From an uncultured Collinsella sp. (GTDB taxonomy: Bacteria > Actinomycetota > Coriobacteriia > Coriobacteriales > Coriobacteriaceae), in assembly GCA_900557505.1 (NCBI GenBank), contig USTC01000004.1, positions 1 to 17,134 on the forward strand: a stretch of DNA of 17,134 nt. The letters run 5' to 3'. This document shows positions 7,698 through 15,800 of the stretch, in pieces. The notes beneath the pieces were generated by a model, which made no database searches, was not told the DNA's origin, and saw nothing but the letters and a program-made list of their open reading frames with translations. Position numbers and translations under genes: made by a program. Each line of letters starts with the position of its first letter. The stretch's first letter is position 1.

Positions 7698-8669
7698 TTA
7701 TTGCCCGCTATTCGCAATCGCCTGGTCGATAAGTTTGTTGAGTGCTGCGCGCTGCTCGGCGGAGCTGATGGCTCCCACGATGGGCTCCCCTACGATATTG
7801 CCATTCTGATCGATGACATACGTTGTCGGGAACGAGAACAAATTTGACGTAAACTTACCGGCCTCGCTATCCGACTTGAACCAGATGTTCTTATATGTCA
7901 CGCCCTTCTTGCTCAACACGTCCTTGGCATCTGCAATCTCGCCCTTGTTGCCATCGAGCGTAAAGGAATTGACACCCACGACCTGGCCGCCCTTCTCGGC
8001 AAGCTCCTGATTCAGTTTCTCAAGATCGCCCAGCTCGCCCACGCACGGCTTGCAAGTGGTGAACCAGAAGTTCATGACGGTGACCTTGTTCTTAGAGAAC
8101 AGCTCGTCGCTGTTCACGTCGTTGCCATCCAGGTCCTTGCCCGTAAAGCTGGGGAACTTCGTCGCCTCGCTCGAAGCATTGGCACCAGCTGTCATGCCAG
8201 CGGTCGAAGCGTCGACGCTCTCGCCTGCACTCGGCGTGCTTCCACAGCCGGGGAACTCCTTCTCCAGGCTCTCGAGCTTGTCCTCGATCTCCTTAATCTG
8301 CTGTGCACCGGCCTTGAGTGTCTTAAGCTCATCCGCCGTGAACTCATCCTTGGCACCGTCGATGGTCTTGAGCAGGAAATCGCCGTAATTGCTGCCGTCC
8401 TCAATCATTGCCGAGTCTTTATTTGCCGCATTGAATACCTTTTCCCACAGCGCGTTATCACTCGAAAAGATCTCGTTCTCCTTCTGCATGAGCTTCGCAT
8501 ACAGCTCGGCGGCCTCGTCGGCATTGGTCGGTTTCTGCGCAGTGAGTTCTGCGATCTTAGGATCGGAGCTCGCAGATTCGCTCGCATTGCCACCGGGCGC
8601 CGAACATGCCACAAGACACAAGGCCAATACCGGCACCATAAACAGGGCCGCAATCTTAGAAAGCTTCAT
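7698..8669 (-). CDS. TlpA/ResA-like thioredoxin-fold lipoprotein
   Basis: This 323-residue protein has a lipoprotein signal peptide with lipobox LVAC (lipidated Cys22), then a Ser/Ala-rich linker, a helical charged middle region (about 50-140), a second low-complexity linker (about 145-172) and a redoxin domain (about 172-323). The redox site is WFTTCKPC (C206 and C209) and the cis-proline is in SFPTTYVID (P281), as in TlpA/ResA. It should sit on the outer face of the membrane and exchange thiols with exported partners. The ATG at 8669 is preferred over that at 8675 because GGAGG is 7 nt before the former but only 1 nt before the latter. It follows the iron-sulfur membrane protein by 29 nt and is the last gene before a terminator. 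That order suggests it is kept reduced by electrons from the membrane protein. The helical middle region is an addition to the usual family length and its role is unknown. Confidence 0.92.
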   Translation of the reverse strand: MKLSKIAALFMVPVLALCLVACSAPGGNASESASSDPKIAELTAQKPTNADEAAELYAKLMQKENEIFSSDNALWEKVFNAANKDSAMIEDGSNYGDFLLKTIDGAKDEFTADELKTLKAGAQQIKEIEDKLESLEKEFPGCGSTPSAGESVDASTAGMTAGANASSEATKFPSFTGKDLDGNDVNSDELFSKNKVTVMNFWFTTCKPCVGELGDLEKLNQELAEKGGQVVGVNSFTLDGNKGEIADAKDVLSKKGVTYKNIWFKSDSEAGKFTSNLFSFPTTYVIDQNGNIVGEPIVGAISSAEQRAALNKLIDQAIANSGQ

Positions 8670-8698
8670 AGTCATTCCTCCGTTTTGTCGAAGCTTGT

Positions 8699-9601
8699 TT
8701 ACTTTTTATCGGCGGTCAAGGGAAGCTTTTCCGCCGACACATCCAGGCCATAGCGATAGCTGATGGCATCGACGGGACAGGCCCCAATGCACTTTCCGCA
8801 CCGGATGCATTCGGCATGATTGGGCGCGCGGACCACATCAACGTCCATCTGACAAACCTTTGAGCACTTGCCGCACGAGACACATTTGCATGCATCGACC
8901 CGGATCCCCAGTAGGGATACCTTATTCATGAGCGCATAGAATGCGCCGAGTGGACAAATCCATTTGCAGAAGGGGCGATAGAACAAAACGCTCAGCACTA
9001 CCACGGCAATGAGAACGACTAGTTTCCAAGTAAAGAGCTGTCCCAACGCAGATCGAATGCCGGCATTGGCAATGGCCAGCGGAATGGCGCCCTCGAGCAC
9101 ACCCTGTGGACAGATGTACTTGCAAAAGAACGGGTCGCCCATGCCCAGATCGTTGACCACCAGCACAGGCAGTAATACCACAGCAAACAGCAGCACGACG
9201 TACTTGATATACGTAAGCGCCTTGAGCTTTTTCGTGGAGAACTTTTTGCCGGGAATCTTATGAAGCAGCTCTTGTAGCCAGCCAAACGGGCACAAAAAAC
9301 CGCACACAAAGCGCCCCAGTAGCACGCCGATCAGAATGAGCGTACCGGTAACATAGTAAGAAAAGTTGAACTTGGACGAGCCCACCACCGACTGGAACGA
9401 CCCAATGGGGCACGCACCCGATGCCGCGGGGCACGAATAGCAATTAAGCCCGGGTACGCAGACTGTTTTTCCTGCGCCCTGATAGATGCCGCCCTTGGCA
9501 AAGTTTGGCAGGTGAATGTTGGTAATAAGTGTTGCCGCCGCCTGAATGAATCCGCGAAATCGGGCCAAAACATGCGACGCAGTGTTTTCTCTTTTATCCA
9601 A
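8699..9601 (-). CDS. Polyferredoxin-type membrane 4Fe-4S protein (NapH/YccM-like)
   Basis: With a TTG start at 9601 this is a 300-residue membrane protein. The N-terminal part has CVPGLNCYSCPAASGACPIG (Cys 48, 54, 57, 64), then paired motifs typical of the NapH/MauN/RnfH-like 4Fe-4S-binding group: CGFLCPFG (100, 104), CKYICPQG (160, 164) and CKWICPLG (212, 216). The C-terminal part has two ferredoxin 4Fe-4S motifs (Cys 240/243/246/250 and 265/268/271/275). Hydrophobic helices are near 15-28, 82-102, 131-151 and 190-207. It most likely carries electrons across or along the membrane. No ATG precedes the first Cys motif in a sensible place: the frame can open at 9688 but that would cover the CxxC mini-gene, and TTG 9601 follows a GGAG by 10 nt and overlaps the mini-gene stop by 8 nt, consistent with translational coupling. 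The start is the least certain point. Confidence 0.9.
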   Translation of the reverse strand: MDKRENTASHVLARFRGFIQAAATLITNIHLPNFAKGGIYQGAGKTVCVPGLNCYSCPAASGACPIGSFQSVVGSSKFNFSYYVTGTLILIGVLLGRFVCGFLCPFGWLQELLHKIPGKKFSTKKLKALTYIKYVVLLFAVVLLPVLVVNDLGMGDPFFCKYICPQGVLEGAIPLAIANAGIRSALGQLFTWKLVVLIAVVVLSVLFYRPFCKWICPLGAFYALMNKVSLLGIRVDACKCVSCGKCSKVCQMDVDVVRAPNHAECIRCGKCIGACPVDAISYRYGLDVSAEKLPLTADKK

Positions 9602-9740
9602 TTCCGATACACTCCAAGCACAGCCTAATCGCTTTGGCCAGCACGGCATCCGCCTCGCCACGCATAACGCCAAAGCACACCATGGCAATTCCGACGATCA
9701 ACAAAGCGACCTGTACCACGGGTTTTACCGCTTTGAACAA
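9594..9740 (-). CDS. 48-residue CxxC membrane mini-protein (CD1871A-like)
   Basis: A short frame begins with TTG 8 nt after a strong Shine-Dalgarno (AAAGGAG) and ends with TAA inside the start of the iron-sulfur protein gene. The product has a Lys-containing N-terminus, one hydrophobic helix (about 7-25, VVQVALLIVGIAMVCFGVM), a charged turn (RGEADAV) and the ending AIRLCLECIGIG with a CxxC pair at 41 and 44. This ending and size match what I know as the CD1871A family of CXXC-motif proteins found in clostridia and other anaerobes, usually beside iron-sulfur membrane proteins and thioredoxin-like proteins; I recall this from memory and could not search. The CxxC may pass electrons or bind a metal or cluster at the membrane surface. 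It is the first gene of the redox operon. Its TTG start and length make it easy to miss in automatic annotation. Confidence 0.85.
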   Translation of the reverse strand: MFKAVKPVVQVALLIVGIAMVCFGVMRGEADAVLAKAIRLCLECIGIG

Positions 9741-9763
9741 CCTGACCACTCCTTTCGTTACGC

Positions 9764-9777
9764 GACCATTGGACCAT
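9764..9777. promoter_or_regulatory. Direct repeat in the shared control region
   Basis: GACCAT occurs at 9764-9769 and again at 9772-9777 (ATGGTC on the minus strand), with a third partial copy GACCAC at 9744-9749. The second copy overlaps the likely -10 of the redox operon. OmpR-type regulators bind direct repeats, so this could be a site for the adjacent response regulator; the 8-bp period is shorter than usual. Confidence 0.3.
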
Positions 9778-9800
9778 ATCGGCTATAAAATCCGTGTTAA
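9773..9800 (-). promoter_or_regulatory. Likely promoter of the redox operon
   Basis: On the minus strand TTAACA (-35, 5 of 6 to consensus) and TATGGT (-10, 4 of 6) are 16 nt apart, about 33 nt before the TTG of the CxxC gene. On the plus strand the same 90-bp region carries TATAAA at 9784-9789, a possible -10 for the response regulator gene without a convincing -35. The two promoters would overlap. Confidence 0.45.
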
Positions 9801-9830
9801 GCGCGATTTGAAATGTGCAAGGAGACTGTT

Positions 9831-10505
9831 ATGCGTATTTTGATCGTCGAGGACGAGCGGGCGCTGTGTGACGCAATCGCGCGCAGCTTGCGAAACTTGG
9901 CGTACAGCGTCGACTGCTGTCACGACGGACAGGAGGCGCTCGACCTGCTGGGCGTCGAAGTCTTTGACCTCGTGGTACTCGACCTCAACCTTCCCCGTAT
10001 CGATGGCATGACCGTGCTCAGGGAACTTAGGAAAACCGACTGCGAGACCAAGGTGCTGATTCTGTCCGCGCGCGGCGAAGTATCCGATAAGGTCGCCGGA
10101 CTCGATGCCGGCGCCAACGATTACCTCACCAAGCCGTTTCATCTGGACGAGCTTGCGGCAAGGATTCGCAGCCTTACCCTCAGACGCTTTACACAAAGCG
10201 ACATAGTTTTAACCTGCGGAAAGCTCCGCTTTGACACCAAGGCGCGCATCGCTTCCGTGAACAGCGAGGCTTTATCTCTTACGCGCAAGGAAACGGGAAT
10301 CTTGGAATACCTGATGCTTAATCAGGGGCGTCCGGTAAGTCAAGAGGAGCTTATCGAGCACGTTTGGGATAGCAGCGTGAACAGCTTTAGCAACGCAACC
10401 CGCGTTCATATTTCGTCGCTCCGAAAAAAGTTGCGCAGCGCTTTGGGATACGACCCGATTCGCAATCGGATTGGAGAGGGCTACGTTATGGAGGATAGCG
10501 AATGA
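9831..10505 (+). CDS. OmpR/PhoB-type response regulator
   Basis: This 224-residue protein has a receiver domain (1-120) with the acidic pair E7-D8, phospho-acceptor Asp51 (VVLDLNLP), Ser79 in the LILSARG switch and Lys101 (YLTKPF), then a winged-helix DNA-binding domain (about 128-222) with the usual ending VHISSLRKKL and IGEGYVM. ATG 9831 is the start because AAGGAG lies 6 nt before it; an in-frame ATG at 9813 would add six residues ahead of the first strand. Its stop overlaps the kinase start as ATGA, so the pair is translated together. It is divergent from the redox operon with 90 bp between starts, which makes that operon the first candidate target. The signal is unknown. Confidence 0.95.
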   Translation: MRILIVEDERALCDAIARSLRNLAYSVDCCHDGQEALDLLGVEVFDLVVLDLNLPRIDGMTVLRELRKTDCETKVLILSARGEVSDKVAGLDAGANDYLTKPFHLDELAARIRSLTLRRFTQSDIVLTCGKLRFDTKARIASVNSEALSLTRKETGILEYLMLNQGRPVSQEELIEHVWDSSVNSFSNATRVHISSLRKKLRSALGYDPIRNRIGEGYVMEDSE

Positions 10506-11653
10506 AAAGGCTTTCCCTGCAATGGCGCATAACGATTATGACGGCACTGCTCACGTGTGCGGCATGCGTGCTGACGAACTGCCTGGTCGGCTATACGGGC
10601 ATGCGCTACATGGATGCCATCGGCAGTAACATCTCGGCCTTTAACGCAACCGGCGAAGATTCGCCCCAGGCGTTCGACCCAACGAAAGCGACCCCCGATA
10701 ACGAGGTCACGATCGTCGTAAACGACGCACAGGAGTCTTTTGGCACGACAACCTGGTACATCACGGCTGGAGTCACACTCCTTGGCGGCGCGCTGGCATA
10801 CTTTGCGAGCGGCCGTGCACTCAAACCGCTACGGGCTTTTGCAGCCCAGGTTGAGCGTGTGCAGCCTGACAACCTAAGCGAAATCGGACTCAGTGAAGAT
10901 GTGCCCACCGAGCTACAGCGATGCAGCGCCTCTTTCAACGACATGATCGCCCGTCTTGGCGAAGGGTTCTCTGCGCAGCGTCAGTTTACCGGCAACGCCG
11001 CACACGAGCTGCGCACCCCGCTCGCCCTTATGCAAGCACAGATTGAACTATTCATCTCCGAGCGCTCCGGTCTGCAACCCGAAACAGCCGAGCTGCTCGA
11101 CCTGCTTCAAGAACAAACCGAGCGGATGTCGCGGATGACCAAGGTATTGCTCGAGATGAGTGAGCTCCGCAGCGTTCCTTGCGAGGACGCTGTTGAACTT
11201 GGTCCCTTGTCCGAAGAGGTCCTCACCGACCTTGCGCCGCTTGCCGAGAATAAGGACGTAACCCTCGATTGCGCCGGAGACGCTTTGACAATCGGAAGTG
11301 ATACGCTCCTCTATCGGCTGGTGTTTAATCTGGTCGAAAACGCCATCCGTTACAGCCGCTCCGGCTCGACTGTCAACGTCTCCATCAGCGGCAGCGACAG
11401 CCACGTGCTCCTGCGAGTCAAAGATGAGGGCCCGGGAATACCCAAGCAGTACCGAGAGAGCATCTTCCAGTCGTTCTTTCGTCTAGACAAATCCCGCAGC
11501 AGAGCATACGGCGGCGCAGGACTCGGGCTAGCGCTTGTTTGGGAGATTGCAGCGCTTCACGGTGGCACGGTAGAGGTCGAAACAAGTTCCGAGAACGGAA
11601 CCACCATGCTCGTAAGCCTTCCAAAACGATCCGTAGCGTTAACCGAACAGTAA
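10502..11653 (+). CDS. Sensor histidine kinase
   Basis: This 383-residue membrane kinase has two membrane helices (about 10-30 and 84-103) with a short external loop of about 50 residues between them, a HAMP-like linker (about 104-155), the phospho-acceptor His168 in GNAAHELRTPL, and an HATPase domain with the N box (FNLVENAIRYS, 275-285), DEGPGIP (308-314) and GGAGLGLAL (337-345). The external loop is too small for a large ligand-binding domain; it is rich in Asp, Thr and Asn and has no cysteine, although Cys19, 22 and 27 lie in the first helix. The ATG overlaps the stop of the response regulator, its evident partner. It could sense envelope redox state through the neighbouring redox proteins or the membrane itself, but that is an inference from gene order only. 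Confidence 0.95.
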   Translation: MKRLSLQWRITIMTALLTCAACVLTNCLVGYTGMRYMDAIGSNISAFNATGEDSPQAFDPTKATPDNEVTIVVNDAQESFGTTTWYITAGVTLLGGALAYFASGRALKPLRAFAAQVERVQPDNLSEIGLSEDVPTELQRCSASFNDMIARLGEGFSAQRQFTGNAAHELRTPLALMQAQIELFISERSGLQPETAELLDLLQEQTERMSRMTKVLLEMSELRSVPCEDAVELGPLSEEVLTDLAPLAENKDVTLDCAGDALTIGSDTLLYRLVFNLVENAIRYSRSGSTVNVSISGSDSHVLLRVKDEGPGIPKQYRESIFQSFFRLDKSRSRAYGGAGLGLALVWEIAALHGGTVEVETSSENGTTMLVSLPKRSVALTEQ

Positions 11654-11720
11654 AACGAGAGGGGTCCCGAGCAACAGGAGTACAATTGCTGCATTGTTGC
11701 CACCTGATGGGAGATGGAAG

Positions 11721-12725
11721 ATGGACTGCGATGGCTACCCGCGCATTCCCATGCCGTTGATGTGCACTGCCTTTGTGCCGGGGCAGATTGACGCTGCGGT
11801 TGCAGGCATTTCCGACCCCGATTCGCGCACCATCGCCACGGCAGAAGCGCTGTACTTTCGCGGACAGGCCACACCCGCCGCCGAGACAGCACGCCCCTAT
11901 CTTGACGCCACCGACCCCGCACTGCGTTATTCCGCATGCCTTATCTGCGGATATGCCAGTCTGTCGCTCAACCGTATCGCCGATGCCCGCCGTTGCCTTG
12001 CGGGCATCCTCGATACGCCAGCCGACAAGGAATCACCCGCCGTCCACGCCACGCATATCCTGTTCGCCTCCGCCGCGAGCGTCCTGCTGCACTTGCCTTC
12101 CCCGTATTCCGCCGAAGAGTTTTATCCGCTTGCGGCGCATCTGCCCGAAGGCCTGCGCCTGTTCGCCAGCTACGTGATGGCGCACGCCTTGTATCTGCGT
12201 GGCGAATACGGCCGCAGTCTGGGCATGGCGGAAAATGCCCTGATCATGAAACAGGGGAGTTATCCCATCTCGGAGCTGTTCCTGCACCTGTCGGCTTCCA
12301 TGGCCTGCATGAGCCTCAAAGACGTCGACACCGCAAAGGCACACTTCGGAGCCGCTTGGAACATCGCGCGTCCCGACGGCCTTATCGAGCTCATTGGCGA
12401 GCATCACGGCCTTTTACAGGGGCTTATCGAGGCATGCCTAAAAACGCAATACCCTGACGACTTCGCGCGCATCATCGAGATCACGTATCGCTTCAGCTAC
12501 GGCTGGCGGCGCATCCACAACCCCGATTCGGGCGAGGACGTGGCCGACGATCTAACGACCACGGAATTCACCATGGCCATGCTCGCCTGCCGTGGGTGGA
12601 CCAACGCCGAAATCGCACGCCATATGGGAGTATCGCCGGGCACCGTCAAAAACCGCCTATCCGGCGTATACGCAAAGCTTGGCATCGGCACACGCGCCGA
12701 GCTGGTCGCGCATATGTTACGTTAG
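11721..12725 (+). CDS. LuxR-type regulator with helical repeat N-terminal region
   Basis: This 334-residue soluble protein ends in a LuxR/GerE helix-turn-helix (about 277-333): TTTEFTMAMLACRGWTNAEIA, then HMGVSPGTVKNRL and KLGIGTRAEL, close to the family pattern. Residues 20-265 are alpha-helical, with TPR-like helix pairs such as the stretch YVMAHALYLRGEYGRSLGMA, and hold several Cys. There is no receiver or autoinducer domain and no membrane helix. I place the start at ATG 11721, 7 nt after GGGAG; an upstream in-frame TTG at 11694 has its Shine-Dalgarno too far away. The gene begins 67 nt after the histidine kinase and may be read from the same transcript or its own. It lies 155 nt before a large anchored surface protein on the same strand, a likely target by position. 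The TPR-like part may bind a protein or peptide signal. Confidence 0.9.
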   Translation: MDCDGYPRIPMPLMCTAFVPGQIDAAVAGISDPDSRTIATAEALYFRGQATPAAETARPYLDATDPALRYSACLICGYASLSLNRIADARRCLAGILDTPADKESPAVHATHILFASAASVLLHLPSPYSAEEFYPLAAHLPEGLRLFASYVMAHALYLRGEYGRSLGMAENALIMKQGSYPISELFLHLSASMACMSLKDVDTAKAHFGAAWNIARPDGLIELIGEHHGLLQGLIEACLKTQYPDDFARIIEITYRFSYGWRRIHNPDSGEDVADDLTTTEFTMAMLACRGWTNAEIARHMGVSPGTVKNRLSGVYAKLGIGTRAELVAHMLR

Positions 12726-12880
12726 CGACCGGACTGCCAAGCGCATCGAACGCGTTCCGGAACCCGGCGCTCCGCTCGATCAATTTGGACATTTTGACCC
12801 TTGAACGGCACTACCGCCACGGGGCGCCTTCTCGCAAAATTGGATTATTTCCACCGATACTTGCGGGATGGGAGCCCAAG

Positions 12881-15800
12881 ATGCTTGATCGCCGTTCGTT
12901 ACTTGTCGCCGGAGCGTCCTCGTTAGCGAGCATTATGTTGCTGCGCGTGCCGGGAAGCGCAAACGCCTTCATATTGCCGTTCGCACCCACCGAAGCCCAT
13001 GCCGACGAAAAAGACCCCTTCAGGGTGCTCGTTCTCTCGCGCACCATGTTCGGTGTGGTCGTGGTCGATGTCGCCAACAAGAATACGCCCATCGCAGGTG
13101 CCAAGGTCACGCTCACATCGCGCTATGCCGTAGGCAAGCAGCTCTCCGCCACGACCGATGACGAAGGCACGGCCATCTTTGAGGTCGCGCCGCTTTCGGA
13201 AGGCTACGTGGACGAGGCAACGCTTCTCGACGCGTACGACTTTAACGGCGGCATCTCCATTAGCATGGCGGGCTACCGTGATGTCGAGATTCCCCTTGCG
13301 CGTATCCAGGGCGGCACCGCCATAACCGCGCCCACGCGTCCGCTTTCCGACGGCGAGCCGTACTTCCGCCAGCTCACATTCGACGAATGGGACATCCAGT
13401 ACGCTGAAGCCACGTTCATGACATTGCCGAAGGACGACACGGCAAACGAGCAGCCCGATACGCACGCCTTTACCGTGCAGGCACATCTGCCACAGGATGG
13501 ACAGGCAACGCTGCGCATCAACAAAGTGACGCCTGCCGCGGGCAGCTCACCCGAAACCTTCACGCAGATTGGCCAAGTCAAGGCCAGCGCATCGGGCACG
13601 GATAATCTGGCAACGTTCACGCTTGAAGACACGTTCCTCGATGCAGCTTCGGGCCTTCTGGAGGAAGGATGCAAGTTGCGCTTTGTCCTCGACTACCAGG
13701 GCAAAACCTACACGCTCTCATCCCCTATGGCCGTTGTTACCGCGCCGGCGGCAAAGGCGGAATCCGGATCGACCACTATCGTCCCCACTACCATGGACCA
13801 AGAGATCACTCCGTTTGATTTCCCAGCGGCGTTTCCCGGCATCGGCGGCAATAAGTTCACCTGCTGGATGCCCTCGTTCCCCATTTTGTTCGATTTCTCG
13901 TTTGCCGGGTACGTGCTGTTTGGCGGAGGATACAAACCAGCCAGCTACATGAACGATTCGGGCAACCCTGATCCGGAATACTGGAAGAAGTCACCGCGCG
14001 AGTCGGGCGCCAAGCAAGCAAACCGCTACCTCGACGAGATGGAGGGGAAGTGGAATCAGTACAAAAGCATGAGTGCCGGTTCGGGCACCGATCCAAGAAA
14101 CACCAAGCTCCTTCGCCACCATTGCACGCCGCTGTTCACGATGGATATCGCCACACAGTTGTACGGCTCGCTCGCCTACGATTGGGTGGGCAAAACCTGG
14201 GGTAACAACAACGACCCCGCATACGGCAATATTAAGGCCCTCTTCCAGGTAAGAACCGACCTCAATTGGACCGAGCAGTTTACCCTAGGACCGGTGCCGT
14301 TTTTCCTAAACGTCAACCCCTGGGTGCTGGCGAAGCTGGCGCTCGCCGTGGGTGCCCACACGCACGGCAGCGGCGCGGCGTTTTTTAAAAACATTTCGCT
14401 CGACTATTCAAACACCTCGGGCTCGTTCACCATCCAGATCGGGCTCGCCGTCACCTTTGGCGCCGGCGTTGCAGGCGTCGCTTCGTCTGCCGTGCGCGGC
14501 GCCGCATCCCTCACGCTGTTCATTGGGTACGAGAAGGCAGATGGACACCAGCTTCCGCGACTGCGCGTAGGTGCAGACGTCGATGTCGATGTGATACTCC
14601 AGTTCGTAATGTTCAAATGGACCACCAAGGCTTGGTCGGGGTCATGGCCCACACTCCTCGATTCGTGGAATATGTCGGTGAACAATGGCAACCAGTATGT
14701 GCTCCAGCGCTCTGAGCTCGCATTGGGTGGAGATACGCCTTACACGTTGGATGCCCGCTTCGGCACGCCCGGCAATATCGAGGCGGGCGGCGTGCCGCAA
14801 TTAATCGCATCGGCCACCATCGTCACCAACGCCGAGCTGCTCGCACGCGCCGAGGTTAAGGCCACTGCTGTAAACGTCGCGTCTGTCGTGCGCGATTGGG
14901 ATCAAGCGGTCACGCGCATTGAGCTCGAGGCAGATGCAGAAAGCGACGACACGGGGCAGATCGAGCATTTCGTCCACGCACTGATAGAGAACGACGAAAA
15001 CGCCGCGCCGATGTATAAGTACACCTATATCGAGCAGGCGAAGGACGCCGCTGCGGACCCCAACGCCAATTCTGCTGGTGTATCGGAGGACGAGCGTGGC
15101 GGCATCAAGCCCTCGAGCGACAACGTGCTGTTTGCTGGCGTGCTCAGCGAAGCCCACATGAAGCTAACGGTGATTGCCGGCGTGGAGTGCTTGTTCCGTA
15201 TCGCCTCGGTGCGCTACGGCGACAATGGCCGCTCGCGCCTGGTGGTGCACACAAAGGCAAACGGCACGTGGTCTGCCCCCATGCCTGTGGACTTTCCCCT
15301 TGGGTTTGGCGAGGGCGACGTGGAGCGCGACGGCATATTCGATTACGACTTCGACGTAGTGGAATATACGGACGGAAGAGAAAACCAGGACGCTTACGTG
15401 CTGCTGGTCTCGGGCGAGCGCCCTGACGGCGACAACACCCTTTTCGATACGGCAAGCACAGCCGGCATACTGTCCGTTGTGCGCCTGCGCATAAGCAACG
15501 ACGGAGTTCGCGTGATGTCGCACACGTCGTGGCGCAGCATCTCGCGCGGCCGCCTTCAGGAGGATGGCTACCATTGCCTGCAGTGCCCGCGTATCACGGT
15601 GGGCAAGACGCTGGTCGACGGGCGCCTGTCGGGTGCCTATCTCCACCGCCGCGGAACCACCGCAGAAAAGGCGCTCGGCAGTGAGGCTGAGGTTGCGCTG
15701 GAGTGCTTTACCCTGTGGTCGGACGTTTCGGGCGATAGCCTGACGTTCCGTCAAGTTCTCCGCTTTCCGCAAGCACCGTCGAGCATCGAGCTGGGTGCGC

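Noticed and set aside
9602..9688. Longer start of the iron-sulfur protein at ATG 9688
   Set aside because: The added 29 residues are out of character for the family (Cys- and Trp-rich, no conserved pattern) and overlap a well-supported small gene in another frame with its own ribosome-binding site.
12754..12763. Palindrome GTTCCGGAAC after the LuxR gene as a terminator
   Set aside because: A bare 10-bp palindrome without loop or U-run; it is too short to count as a hairpin terminator.
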